In this document: positions 16,188 through 25,329 of the stretch, one piece after another
How positions within the stretch are numbered: the first letter of the stretch is position 1
Layout: the number at the start of each line of letters is the position of its first letter
Source of the DNA: Dawidia soli
GTDB lineage: Bacteria > Bacteroidota > Bacteroidia > Cytophagales > Cyclobacteriaceae
Length of the DNA stretch: 64,000 bases
Direction of reading: 5' to 3'
Assembly (NCBI RefSeq): GCF_018598185.1
Contig: NZ_JAHESC010000030.1
Coordinates: 1-64,000 of the forward strand
The notes under the pieces: model-generated
Databases searched by the model: none
What the model was told of the DNA's origin: nothing
The model's input: only the letters and a program-made list of their open reading frames with translations
Translations under genes and position numbers: made by a program

Positions 16188-18563
16188 ATGATAAAAAATT
16201 ATCTGCTCATCACCCTACGGAGCATGATGAAGAACAAGTTCTTTATCTTCATCAATATCTTTGGATTGTCCATCGGCATAGCCTGTAGCATAGTAGCCTA
16301 TTTTAACTGGGAGTACGATCAGGCATTCAACAGGAACCACAGCCACGTCGGAGAGATATACCGGGTCAGCCCACTCCGCACGTTTGACGGCACCACCGAG
16401 ATGCATACCATGGTCAGTATTCCGCTGGCCAATGCCATCCGGCAAAATATACCCGATGCGGACCACGTCACACGGCTCAATCGCTCGTGGACGAACTTTA
16501 AGGTCGGCGACAATCTCTTTCCCGGTCAGGTGCGTTATGTCGATCCCGACTTTTTTACCATGTTCACCTTTGACTTTCTTTATGGGCGACCGGATGCTAT
16601 AAAAGATAAATCTACCGTGATGATTAGCGACGAGATGGCGAAGACGCTTTTCGGGAGCACGGATGTTGTCGGGCGTCAGCTTACCCAGGTGGTACGCGAG
16701 CAGTTAAAAGAATTTACGGTGGGAGGGGTGTTCCGGAAACAGCCCATGAACTCGAGCTTTCAGGCACAGTCGTATATGCACTACGACAATTTTTTTGACG
16801 ACGCGAACGAGATCACCGAAAACGATTGGCGGTATAACACGGTATTGTTCGTACAGGTCAAAGACCCTTCACGCGTGAGCGTTGTGCACTCGCAATTACA
16901 GCCCTACCGGGAAAACAACAACAAGGTCCGCGAAGATTTTCAGGTCACCGAGTATGTACTCGATCCTTTTGACGGCATGGCGCGACGCGACTCGAACAAC
17001 GAGCGATGGACCGAAACACTCCATCCTGCCAACGCGCGGGCCGCGGTCATCACCCCCGCCATCATGGCGGTGCTCATCTTGCTGATCGCCTGCTTTAATA
17101 TGACGAACACCTCCATTGCGATCTCGTCACGCCGTTTGAAAGAGATCGGTATCCGGAAAGTGATGGGCAGCATGCGCGTGCAGCTGATCATCCAGTTTAT
17201 CGGCGAGACGCTGTTCATTTGCTTCCTGGCGCTTGTCATCGGCATGGTGCTGGGCGAAGTACTAATATCGGCCTGGAACTCGCTGTGGACGGAAATGAAG
17301 CTCACCTCGCATTACCTGGATGCGCCCGGTTTCCTGATCTTTTTGATCGGCATTCTTTGTTTCACTGGACTGCTGTCGGGCAGCTATCCCGCCTTTTACA
17401 TCAGCGGATTCGAGCCCGTCGGCATCTTAAAAGGAAAACAAAAGTTCGGCGGTACAAACTACTTTACACGCATCCTGCTGTGCCTGCAATACGCAATCTC
17501 GCTGCTGGCCATCATTGGCTCGTTTGCCTTCTATGAAAATTCGCTGTTTCAACGTGACTTCGATCTGGGTTTTGATCAGAAAGGTGTCATGATCGTGTAT
17601 GTCAGCAACGGCCAGGAATACGAGACCTTTCGCAATGCCATTGCACGGAACAAAGATATCCAGGCCATCGCGGGCTCAAAACACAGCGTGTTCTCATCCC
17701 GCTACAGAGACCCGGTAAAGCACGAGTCGCGCCAGTATGAGGTTGATATCATCGACGTGGGTGATGGTTATCTGCAAGCCATGGGGCTCACGCTCCTGGA
17801 AGGCAGGGATTTTCAGAAGGATTCCGAAACCGATCGTCGCGAGTCGGTCATTATCACCGAAGAGTTTGCCAAGACCTTTTCATGGGACAAGCCCCTGGGC
17901 AAGGAAATACTCTGGCACGACACGGTTAAACTGTACGTCGTGGGTGTTGCCAAAAATGTGTTCACGGCCGGGCTTTGGGATAAAGCACAACCGATGATGA
18001 TCCGCTACACCGCACCGGAAAATTATACACACGCGATCGTCAGCGCCCCGGTGGACAAGCTGATCGCGGTCAACGCATCGATGGAGCAAGAGTGGAAGCA
18101 AATATTCCCGAACCGCTTATATACCGGCCGCTATTTGAACGAAGAGATGAAGGAGTCGCTGACAGTGAACGACAACATTGTGAAGATATTTGCCTTTCTC
18201 GGTATCGTAGCCATGGTGCTTTCCGTGACAGGTCTTTTCACGCTGGTGTCGCTGAACATCATCCGCAAAATGAAGGAGATCGGAGTGCGCAAAGTAATGG
18301 GCGCTTCGGTCGGTAACATTGCGCGCATTATCAACACCGAATTCGCCATTATCCTGCTTATCGCGTCCGCGGCGGGGTGTTTACTGGGGGCGCTTCTTGT
18401 AAATATGCTGATGTCAAGTATTTGGAAGTATTACCTGCCGGCAGGTTCCAATACCTTTGTTATATCTGTCGTACTGATGTTTATGCTGTCGGCGCTGGCC
18501 ATCGGCTATAAAGTATTCAGTGCGGCCTCCATGAATCCCGTATCGACGCTGCGGGATGAATAA
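16188..18563 (+). CDS. FtsX/MacB-type ABC transporter permease
   Basis: 791 residues: first helix at about 20-40 after MIKNYLLITLRSMMKNKFF, a MacB-type periplasmic domain, three helices at about 280-410 (the GIRKVMGSMR loop marks the FtsX fold), a further helix near 430, a second periplasmic domain, and three helices at the end (EIGVRKVMGASVGN). This is the duplicated eight-helix form common in Bacteroidota, twice the size of one FtsX unit, without its own ATPase. The partner is likely the ATPase at 15309. Substrate unknown. It is the more divergent of the three such permeases in the window (YFNWEYDQAFNRN in place of DELSYDRFH). Confidence 0.9.
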   Translation: MIKNYLLITLRSMMKNKFFIFINIFGLSIGIACSIVAYFNWEYDQAFNRNHSHVGEIYRVSPLRTFDGTTEMHTMVSIPLANAIRQNIPDADHVTRLNRSWTNFKVGDNLFPGQVRYVDPDFFTMFTFDFLYGRPDAIKDKSTVMISDEMAKTLFGSTDVVGRQLTQVVREQLKEFTVGGVFRKQPMNSSFQAQSYMHYDNFFDDANEITENDWRYNTVLFVQVKDPSRVSVVHSQLQPYRENNNKVREDFQVTEYVLDPFDGMARRDSNNERWTETLHPANARAAVITPAIMAVLILLIACFNMTNTSIAISSRRLKEIGIRKVMGSMRVQLIIQFIGETLFICFLALVIGMVLGEVLISAWNSLWTEMKLTSHYLDAPGFLIFLIGILCFTGLLSGSYPAFYISGFEPVGILKGKQKFGGTNYFTRILLCLQYAISLLAIIGSFAFYENSLFQRDFDLGFDQKGVMIVYVSNGQEYETFRNAIARNKDIQAIAGSKHSVFSSRYRDPVKHESRQYEVDIIDVGDGYLQAMGLTLLEGRDFQKDSETDRRESVIITEEFAKTFSWDKPLGKEILWHDTVKLYVVGVAKNVFTAGLWDKAQPMMIRYTAPENYTHAIVSAPVDKLIAVNASMEQEWKQIFPNRLYTGRYLNEEMKESLTVNDNIVKIFAFLGIVAMVLSVTGLFTLVSLNIIRKMKEIGVRKVMGASVGNIARIINTEFAIILLIASAAGCLLGALLVNMLMSSIWKYYLPAGSNTFVISVVLMFMLSALAIGYKVFSAASMNPVSTLRDE

Positions 18564-18648
18564 AAAACAACGCATCCTGTAACATACTGGTAGGAGAAAG
18601 CGTCGAATAATGAAAGAAGATTACGTACGGTCATAAATCCATAACAGT

Positions 18649-21054
18649 ATGTTTAGAAACTACTTCCTCGTGGCGATCCGGAATATGAACAAGCACAAGT
18701 TCTTTTCCGCGATCAATATCTTCGGGATGACAACGGGTATCACCGCCTGTATGCTCATCTTTCTGTACATCTCAGACGAGCTGAGCTATGACCGCTTTCA
18801 TGCCAGGGCCGACCACATGTATCGTGTCAATCTGCTGGGCAAGATCAGCGGCCAGGACATCCATACCTCTACGACGTGCCCGCCCATGGCGGCGGCCCTT
18901 GTGGCAGAGATCCCGGAAGTAGAAGAAGCGACGCGCGTGGCAAGTTACGGCCAGTCGTCCATCAAATACGGCGACATCGCTTTTATCGAAGAGAAGATGT
19001 TTTATGCCGACTCCAACTTCTTTCAGTTCTTTAGCTACAAGCTCTTGTCCGGCGATGTAAAGACAGCCCTGAAAGAGCCGCGTTCCATCGTCATGACGGA
19101 AGACCTCGCCCATAAATACTTTGGCGATGAGTCGGCGTTGGGTAAGATGGTAGTGATCGGCAACGACAATGAGACGTTTAAAGTAACCGGTGTATGCGAG
19201 AACGCGCCCGCCAACTCACACCTGGTCTTTCACGTGCTGCTCTCCGCCAGCTCGGCAGACTACCTGCGTAATTCTATCTGGCTGAACAATAACTTATATA
19301 CTTATCTGATCCTGAACAAAGATGCATCGATCGATGCGGTGCACGCCAAGTTCAGAGGCTTGGCCGAGCGCCACGTCGGACCGGAAATGGAGCGTTTCCT
19401 GGGCAAGAGCTTCAAGCAATTGGAAGCAGAAGGAGCACAGTTCGGTTATTCGACCATTGCCGTGCCCGACATTCACTTGCGTTCGACCATGCAACATGAG
19501 ATCGAGCCCGTGGGAAGCCTGTTATACATATATTTCTTCGGAGGTGTCGGTCTGTTTATTATTGTCATCGCCTGCATCAACTTTATGAACCTGTCTACGG
19601 CGCGCTCGGCCGGCCGGGCGAAAGAGGTAGGATTGCGGAAAACACTGGGGTCGCTACGCGGGCAGCTCGTGCGGCAGTTCCTGTCAGAGTCGCTGTTGTA
19701 CAGTGCCGTAGCCGTGGTAATCGCCTTGGTAGCCTGCTACCTGTTGCTACCGTCGTTCAACCTGCTGGCAGGAAAGGCGCTTCAGATCCAGATGTTATAC
19801 ACGCCGGTGTTCATCGCAAGCGCCATGCTGTTGATTGTGCTAGTTGGCTTTATCGCCGGCAGCTATCCTGCGTTTTATCTCACGTCGTTCAGTCCCTTGG
19901 AAGTCCTGAAAGGCAAAGTACGTGCCGGCATGCGCAGCAAAGGCGTGCGGAGCTCGTTGGTGGTATTCCAGTTCGCGCTTTCCATCTTTCTGATCATCTT
20001 CACGGTGGTGGTCTATCAGCAGATCACGTTTATGCAGGAGCGCAACATGGGCATCGATAAACACAACCTGCTGGTCGTCAACAATGCCTGGACGCTTGAC
20101 AAGAACCAGGCGTCATTCAAAAATACACTGCTGGAACAGACGGGCATTGTCGATGCCAGCTTTACCAACAACAGCTTTCCGGGGGTGAACAACACGACGG
20201 TCTTTAAAGCCTCGGGCAGCGAACAAGACCACATCATGGGTGTGTATTATGCCGATGCCGACAACCAACGCACCATGAAATTTGAGATAAAGGAAGGCCG
20301 CTTCTTTTCGGCCGAATCACCGGCGGACACGCTGGCTATTGTCTTGAACGAAGCTGCGGTAAAAGAATTCGGATTTGAGAAACCACTGGAAGAAGAGATC
20401 TTGTATAACGACCAAAGGAAAGGTCTCGAGCGTCTTAAAGTAATTGGCGTATATCGGGATTTTAACTTCGAGTCGCTACGCGACAAAGTGCGGCCTCTGG
20501 CGATCCGCTTCACCAAGACGTCCGGTCGCCTGTTGGTGCGTTATGAAGGCGATGCCGGCAAAGCGATCGCGACGATCGAAAAGCTCTGGAAGACACAGAC
20601 GGAGAACGAGCCGATCCAGTATGCTTTTATGGATCAGAACTTCGACCGGCTGTTCCGCTCGGAGCAGCGGATGGGACAGGTGTTTGGCGTGTTCTCGGCG
20701 CTGGCCATCTTCATCGCCTGTCTGGGACTGTTCGCATTGGCGGCCTTTACGGCCGAGCAGCGCACCAAAGAGATCGGTATTCGCAAAGCCATGGGTGCGT
20801 CCATGCCCAGCCTGATCCTGTTATTGTCCAAAGAATTCACCCGGTTGGTGCTGATCGCCTTTGTGCCCGCGGCGCTGGCCGGGTGGTACATCGCGTCAAA
20901 CTGGTTGCAGGGCTTTCAATACCGCGTCGAGATCAGCCCGTTGATCTTTGTCGGCAGCGGTCTTGCCGCCATTGCCATTGCCTGGATAACGGTAGGCTAT
21001 CAATCCATTAAAGCCGCAGGAACCAGCCCTGTGAATTCGTTGCGATATGAATAA
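18649..21054 (+). CDS. FtsX/MacB-type ABC transporter permease, second copy
   Basis: 801 residues with the same layout as the preceding gene: an N-terminal helix (FSAINIFGMTTGITACMLIFL), DELSYDRFH, FtsX blocks around VGLRKTLGSLRGQ and IGIRKAMGASMPS, and the ending TSPVNSLRYE. The 85-base gap to the previous permease contains no terminator, so the two are probably co-transcribed. They may form a heterodimer or act separately with the shared ATPase. Closer in sequence to the permease at 61367 than to its neighbour, judging by the N-terminal blocks. Confidence 0.9.
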   Translation: MFRNYFLVAIRNMNKHKFFSAINIFGMTTGITACMLIFLYISDELSYDRFHARADHMYRVNLLGKISGQDIHTSTTCPPMAAALVAEIPEVEEATRVASYGQSSIKYGDIAFIEEKMFYADSNFFQFFSYKLLSGDVKTALKEPRSIVMTEDLAHKYFGDESALGKMVVIGNDNETFKVTGVCENAPANSHLVFHVLLSASSADYLRNSIWLNNNLYTYLILNKDASIDAVHAKFRGLAERHVGPEMERFLGKSFKQLEAEGAQFGYSTIAVPDIHLRSTMQHEIEPVGSLLYIYFFGGVGLFIIVIACINFMNLSTARSAGRAKEVGLRKTLGSLRGQLVRQFLSESLLYSAVAVVIALVACYLLLPSFNLLAGKALQIQMLYTPVFIASAMLLIVLVGFIAGSYPAFYLTSFSPLEVLKGKVRAGMRSKGVRSSLVVFQFALSIFLIIFTVVVYQQITFMQERNMGIDKHNLLVVNNAWTLDKNQASFKNTLLEQTGIVDASFTNNSFPGVNNTTVFKASGSEQDHIMGVYYADADNQRTMKFEIKEGRFFSAESPADTLAIVLNEAAVKEFGFEKPLEEEILYNDQRKGLERLKVIGVYRDFNFESLRDKVRPLAIRFTKTSGRLLVRYEGDAGKAIATIEKLWKTQTENEPIQYAFMDQNFDRLFRSEQRMGQVFGVFSALAIFIACLGLFALAAFTAEQRTKEIGIRKAMGASMPSLILLLSKEFTRLVLIAFVPAALAGWYIASNWLQGFQYRVEISPLIFVGSGLAAIAIAWITVGYQSIKAAGTSPVNSLRYE

Positions 21055-21198
21055 CATGTCTCTGGTATGCGGGAGATGGGTATGAGGCCACCGGCCTGTG
21101 CCTAAGGTATCCTGGGTAACTAGCCGGGTCTCATGCGGTGCTTGCTCGGCCGGACCGATCAGATCCATGATTCGGGATTTCCTGGGACAAAGTGTTAA

Positions 21199-21270
21199 AA
21201 ATCACGTTTATTTAGTGATTTAAGGCGATAAAAGCGTGCCCATGTTAAGTTTCATCGAACCCCTTAACAT
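21199..21270. promoter_or_regulatory. Two inverted repeats upstream of the Lys-rich protein gene
   Basis: AAATCAC (21199-21205) with GTGATTT (21215-21221), and ATGTTAAG (21242-21249) with CTTAACAT (21263-21270), lie in the otherwise gene-free 261 bases before 21316. They are the right size for operators or leader hairpins. The remaining part of this gap holds nothing I can identify. Confidence 0.4.
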
Positions 21271-21315
21271 TGCCGTAATAAATCCGTAAATTGAGCTATC
21301 AACGGATGATTTATT

Positions 21316-21594
21316 ATGGAGAAGAATAAGAAATCGAAGAAGGCTTTGAAAAGCCTGATCGAAGATTCGACGCGGGAGGCCTTGAGCCGCCTGGAACTGC
21401 CCGAGGCGACCAAGAAAGTGAAAAAGTTGATCGACCGGAACGCCAAGAAGCTCGCAGAGGCATATGCCGACATTCTGAAGCGAGAAGACAAAAGGAAGAA
21501 AAAGGTCGAAAAGTTTATCGACGAGGCGGTAAAAGGCGGCCGTAAAAACACCAAGACGAACAAGAATACCAAAGCCGGACATGTAACGGTATAG
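21316..21594 (+). CDS. Lysine-rich helical small protein of unknown function
   Basis: 92 residues, nearly all predicted helical and very basic (KNKKSKKALK, KKVKKLIDRNAKKL, KREDKRKKKVEK), with a Lys/Thr/Asn-rich tail. There is no signal peptide, cysteine or membrane helix. The make-up resembles phasin-like coiled coils or histone-like DNA-binding tails but matches neither clearly. It is a single-gene unit: its own leader with two inverted repeats and a strong terminator directly after it. That layout suggests a highly expressed gene. I do not assign a function. Confidence 0.7.
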   Translation: MEKNKKSKKALKSLIEDSTREALSRLELPEATKKVKKLIDRNAKKLAEAYADILKREDKRKKKVEKFIDEAVKGGRKNTKTNKNTKAGHVTV

Positions 21595-21617
21595 GACTTT
21601 TTCCAAACAATCCTGGT

Positions 21618-21651
21618 AAAGCCGTCTCAAGAAGTTGAGGCGGCTTTTTTT
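21618..21651 (+). terminator. Rho-independent terminator of the Lys-rich protein gene
   Basis: GCCGTCTCAA pairs with TTGAGGCGGC (one G-T pair) around GAAG, followed by seven T and preceded by AAA. A textbook terminator 24 bases after the stop codon. Confidence 0.9.
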
Positions 21652-21680
21652 GTATCTTTCCCGCACTTATCTATCCGACC

Positions 21681-22592
21681 ATGTCCTCAGCGGAACGCTT
21701 ACATGAACTAAAAGCTAATCGCAACCGGCGCATCGGCGTCATCCGTACAGTAAAAGACACACTCTTTATATCCCTGGGGGTGCTGTCGGCTGCTTTCGGA
21801 CTGAAAGGATTTCTGCTACCTAACAACTTCCTCGACGGCGGTGTCATGGGGATTTCCCTGCTGACAAACCTGTTGACAAAGATCGAGCTGTCGTACCTGG
21901 TGGTCTTGCTCAACATTCCTTTTATTATCATCGGCTACACGCAGGTATCTCAGAAATTTGCCTTTAAGACACTCGCGGCCATTGCCGGGCTGGCGGTCTG
22001 CCTGGCCCTGGTTGAATTCCCGGCGATTACCAACGACCGTCTGCTGATAGCCTTCTTTGGCGGCTTCTTTCTGGGCTGCGGCATCGGCCTTTCCATACGG
22101 GGAGGTTCTGTCATCGACGGCACCGAAGTGTTGGCCATTTATACCAGCCGCAAGACGACGCTCACCGTCGGTGATATTATTCTCATTCTGAACATTCTCA
22201 TATTTTCAGTAGCGGCTTACCTCATCAACATCGAAGTGGCACTGTATGCCATCCTGACGTACCTTGTCGCGTCGAAGACGGTCGACTTTGTTGTGCACGG
22301 TATCGAAGAGTATACCAGTGTGATGATCGTATCGGAAAAGAGCATGGAGATCAAAGATGCCATTACCGAAAAGATGGGCCGTGGGGTAACGATCCTGAAA
22401 GGCAAGAGTGGCTATGGCAAGACCGGCCATCGTGAAAAAGACCTGGATGTGATCTTTTCCGTCATTACCCGCCTGGAACTGCAAAAGCTTAAAACGGAAA
22501 TTGCCAAGATCGATCCCGGGGCCTTCGTGGTAGAGAACAGTGTAAACGATATCAAGGGAGGCATGATCAAGAAACGGCCTCTGCACGACTAG
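21681..22592 (+). CDS. YitT family membrane protein
   Basis: 303 residues with a basic cytoplasmic N-terminus, five to six membrane helices (about 27-225; block LLPNNFLDGGVMGISLL is typical), and a C-terminal soluble DUF2179 domain (IVSEKSMEIKDAITEKMGRGVTILKGKSGYG). This is the YitT/YqfU layout, a widespread inner-membrane family of unknown transport function. The next gene starts two bases after its stop, so the two are co-transcribed. Confidence 0.92.
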   Translation: MSSAERLHELKANRNRRIGVIRTVKDTLFISLGVLSAAFGLKGFLLPNNFLDGGVMGISLLTNLLTKIELSYLVVLLNIPFIIIGYTQVSQKFAFKTLAAIAGLAVCLALVEFPAITNDRLLIAFFGGFFLGCGIGLSIRGGSVIDGTEVLAIYTSRKTTLTVGDIILILNILIFSVAAYLINIEVALYAILTYLVASKTVDFVVHGIEEYTSVMIVSEKSMEIKDAITEKMGRGVTILKGKSGYGKTGHREKDLDVIFSVITRLELQKLKTEIAKIDPGAFVVENSVNDIKGGMIKKRPLHD

Positions 22593-22594
22593 AC

Positions 22595-23410
22595 ATGATG
22601 ACGGTAAGTATATTGGGGTGCGGCTGGTTTGGGATTCACTTCGCCCGCACGTTGGTGGCGGAAGGTCACACGGTAAAGGGTTCTACAACCTCGGAGCGTA
22701 AATTGCCGTTGCTGGCGGAGCAGGGAATAGAACCTTTTCTCATACACATCCGGCCCGGGGCGTTAATGGTAGCGCCGTCGTTCTTTCGTTGCGATGTGTT
22801 GGTGATCACGATACCGCCCCGGGCCGGTGTAACGCCGGCGGGCGAGTATCAGGCCGCCGTGGCCCAGGTCGCCGCGCTGGCAAAACAACACCAGGTACCA
22901 CAGGTAATTTTCATCAGCTCGACGGCGGTCTTCAGCGACCTGAATGGGCACGTTCAGGAAGATACTGTTCCCTCACCCGAAAGCGACTCCGGTAAAATAC
23001 TGCTGGCCGTAGAGCACATGTTGCAAGCGGAAACCGATTTTACCACAACCATCGTCCGATTTGGCGGCCTGGTGGGACCGGGACGAGACCCCGGGCGGTT
23101 CTTCGCCGGTAAAAAGGAAGTGCCGAACGGACATGCACCGGTAAATCTTATTCACCAGGACGATTGCACGGGACTCTGTCGGGCAATCTTGAAAGCAAAG
23201 GCTTTTGGCGGGATCGTGCACGGCTGTGCGCCCGATCATCCCACACGCCAGGCATTTTACCGCCAGGCGTCAAAAAGAGCGGGCCTGGAAGCGCCCGTGT
23301 TTGTGGAGGAGCTCACCCGCTGGAAGATCGTGGAGGGAGCACAATCGCAATCCAGGCTGGCCTATCGCTATCAGGTCGACGACTGGCAGGCCTGGCTGAG
23401 CCGGTCGTAA
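22595..23410 (+). CDS. YeeZ-like NAD(P)-binding SDR protein
   Basis: 271 residues beginning with a Rossmann loop (SILGCGWFGIHFARTL). FISSTAVF and NLIHQDDCTGL are typical of extended SDR proteins in the YeeZ/NAD-dependent epimerase group. GCGWFG replaces the usual GxxGxxG with only partial conservation, and no clear YxxxK pair is visible, so catalytic activity is uncertain. The start (ATG-ATG) lies two bases after the YitT stop. Substrate unknown; cytoplasmic. Confidence 0.82.
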   Translation: MMTVSILGCGWFGIHFARTLVAEGHTVKGSTTSERKLPLLAEQGIEPFLIHIRPGALMVAPSFFRCDVLVITIPPRAGVTPAGEYQAAVAQVAALAKQHQVPQVIFISSTAVFSDLNGHVQEDTVPSPESDSGKILLAVEHMLQAETDFTTTIVRFGGLVGPGRDPGRFFAGKKEVPNGHAPVNLIHQDDCTGLCRAILKAKAFGGIVHGCAPDHPTRQAFYRQASKRAGLEAPVFVEELTRWKIVEGAQSQSRLAYRYQVDDWQAWLSRS

Positions 23411-23458
23411 CTTTCTGTCGGACAGTTACGTTTAACCAACATACTAACTCCCTTTCAC

Positions 23459-23626
23459 ATGACCTGGCTTGTATTACTGATTACTGTAGTCGTGACGACC
23501 GGCCTGGTATACGGCCACCTTTGGATCATCCGCAATCGTAAAACGAACCCTGCACTGTATCGCAACCGCGGGCCGGTATATTTTCTGGTGTGGGTGATCT
23601 TGCAGATCGGTGATATAATAGGCTAG
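23459..23626 (+). CDS. 55-residue two-helix membrane protein
   Basis: ATG 23459 to TAG 23626 encodes MTWLVLLITV..., with hydrophobic helices at about residues 2-18 and 38-54 separated by a basic loop (RNRKTNPALYRNRG). The hydrophobic pattern and the position 48 bases after the SDR gene support a real small gene; function unknown. Its stop lies in a CTAG that also supplies the stop of the convergent YodC-like gene. Confidence 0.55.
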   Translation: MTWLVLLITVVVTTGLVYGHLWIIRNRKTNPALYRNRGPVYFLVWVILQIGDIIG

Positions 23627-23841
23627 TTTTCCATCAGATAATTCCCCGACTTTTTCGAAAAGGATCCCGCCTCCGGAAAGATCAGAACACTGACCGGAAA
23701 CCCGTGGTATACCACGGTATGGTTTGGATCCAGCCAAATACATTGCACGGTATCTCCTTTGACAGATTCGACGGTCATTAACTTGTCTTCCGACGGCAGT
23801 TGTACAACATCACCAATCTTAAAATTCAGCATCCGATTCAT
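23623..23841 (-). CDS. YodC-like DUF2158 family small protein
   Basis: The core FKIGDVVQLPSEDKLMTVESVKGDTVQCIWLD matches the small beta-fold of the YodC/DUF2158 family. Members are about 60-80 residues and of unknown function. I place the start at ATG 23841 (MNRMLNFKIGD); 23832 and 23853 are equally possible, and the ATG at 23895 adds a tail without family match. The C-terminus is longer than usual. The stop shares four bases with the opposite gene. Confidence 0.75.
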   Translation of the reverse strand: MNRMLNFKIGDVVQLPSEDKLMTVESVKGDTVQCIWLDPNHTVVYHGFPVSVLIFPEAGSFSKKSGNYLMEN

Positions 23842-24079
23842 ATACTTTTGCATTCGTTTTAGGGTATAAAAAATAGGCGTCGGCGTCTCCGGCACCTGGC
23901 AATGGCTGTGTCTTGTATGGTTATTACCGAAGTTTACCAGCCATTGTCGATAATTATCCGCGACAACTACTATGCCGCGTATCGATCGGATTGCTGATCA
24001 GCTTGTTGCGTGAAGGGTAATTTTTGATACCATGCGGAATCCGAAGGGGATATTCAGATTCCGTGTGGTGAGTGGTGGG

Positions 24080-24919
24080 TTATTTGGCCAGGAACGTATC
24101 GATCATCATCACCACAAAGTCGGGCATTTTGCTGTTCTTGTCGGGGGCGCAGACCTCGCCGATATAGTCGCCGTGGCCTCCCGGCAGAATAGCCAGCTCG
24201 GCGTGTGGCAAGGTGCGCGACAGGAGCAGGGCATGTTCGGCCCTTACCACGTCGGTATCGCCGTTGATGACGAGGGCCGGCGCCTGGATAGCTTTGATGA
24301 GGTCGTCGCCGATATCCTGGAAATGGATCATGCGGCGGGCGTCGCGGTCAAACATCTTTTGCAGTCCCTGCGGGTCGGAATTAACTTTCCGGTATGCTTC
24401 CTTTAACGGGGCCGGCATGTGTTCGAGCGTTGCGTGCTGCATGCCTTCAAAAAAGCCTGCCGGCATACCGTCGCGCCGGTAGAGCGCCGAGGCTAATACC
24501 AGCTTGTTGACCTGCTTCGGGTGCCGGATGGCGACTTGCAGGGCAGTAGTCCCGCCGTTACTGAATCCCAGGATATCGGCCTTTTGAAGGTGCAGGTGTT
24601 GTAAGAGTGCCGCTACGTCGTCGGCATCCTGCTCGAAACTGAAAGGCCGGTCGATATCGGCGGTGTGGCCGTGGGCCTGAAGCTCTACGGCAATGACCTG
24701 GTGCGTCCTGGCCAGGGCCGGCAGAACACGGGCGAAGTTGGACTCTATGGTAGAGCCACCACCGTGGAGCAATACTAAAGGCTTGCCGGTGCCGTGGATC
24801 TCGTAATACAGTTTCAATCCGTTTACAGTGGCATAGTGGCCGGACGTGTTTTGCTGGGCGTACAAAGTGTTATGGGTCATGATGATAAGTAAAAGTACAA
24901 GAGAAATTTTGGCGTGCAT
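24080..24919 (-). CDS. Exported alpha/beta hydrolase
   Basis: 279 residues with a signal peptide ending LYAQQ. The fold shows the oxyanion loop LLHGGGST, nucleophile Ser in GFSNGG, acid Asp in NGDTDVV and His in GGHGDY, so the triad is complete. The GFSNGG elbow and overall size resemble 3-oxoadipate enol-lactonase or proline iminopeptidase-like hydrolases, but export argues for an envelope ester substrate. The 238-base gap to the YodC-like gene holds only a weak GGAATC/GATTCC inverted repeat next to the stop of this gene. Confidence 0.85.
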   Translation of the reverse strand: MHAKISLVLLLIIMTHNTLYAQQNTSGHYATVNGLKLYYEIHGTGKPLVLLHGGGSTIESNFARVLPALARTHQVIAVELQAHGHTADIDRPFSFEQDADDVAALLQHLHLQKADILGFSNGGTTALQVAIRHPKQVNKLVLASALYRRDGMPAGFFEGMQHATLEHMPAPLKEAYRKVNSDPQGLQKMFDRDARRMIHFQDIGDDLIKAIQAPALVINGDTDVVRAEHALLLSRTLPHAELAILPGGHGDYIGEVCAPDKNSKMPDFVVMMIDTFLAK

Positions 24920-25329
24920 ATAGTTTTTTTGGATGTAACAAATTTAGGGTGAATTATCCTGGAGCAGGCTCCGCTCACACGCCAATCTGGCGGGTAGATT
25001 GCGTCAGTAGGGTGTTTGACTCCGTAAACACACCTTAGCGACAGTAGATTCTGGCGGCAGCGAGCTCGCCAGCGTAGTGTGCCTTGTATTTTCTGAAAAT
25101 ATTATCCTGGAGTGGTTGTAAAACACGTTATCATTTTTTAGTTTCGTTCGGCCCATCTATTTGCTGCCGAGAATATCAGTAGCGCATAGGTGGGCTTTTA
25201 TATTTGTCTGCTCTGGTTCCTGGATCATTCATCGTCCGGAAGAGGTTTTTAGTTTATTGTTATTGCGGGTGACCTTATCGGACAAGCTTGAAATTACATA
25301 GCCTTGCACCATTTTAATACTTGCCTTTC
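24920..25329. other. 410-bp structured intergenic region upstream of the subtilase cassette
   Basis: No gene found. A 12-base direct repeat, ATTATCCTGGAG, occurs at 24953-24964 and 25101-25112. Between the copies are several small dyads: GGAGC-AG-GCTCC (24961-24972), CAATCT/AGATTG, GTGTTT/AAACAC and CTGGCG/CGCCAG. Further on, GCCCATCTAT (25151-25160) pairs with ATAGGTGGGC (25186-25195) and is followed by TTTTA, a terminator-like hairpin about 135 bases before the cassette. It may be a non-autonomous element, a leader with attenuation, or a small RNA gene. Confidence 0.45.

Noticed and set aside
21055-21180. A possible tRNA or small RNA gene in the gap after the second permease
   Set aside because: No cloverleaf, anticodon arm or T-loop could be found.
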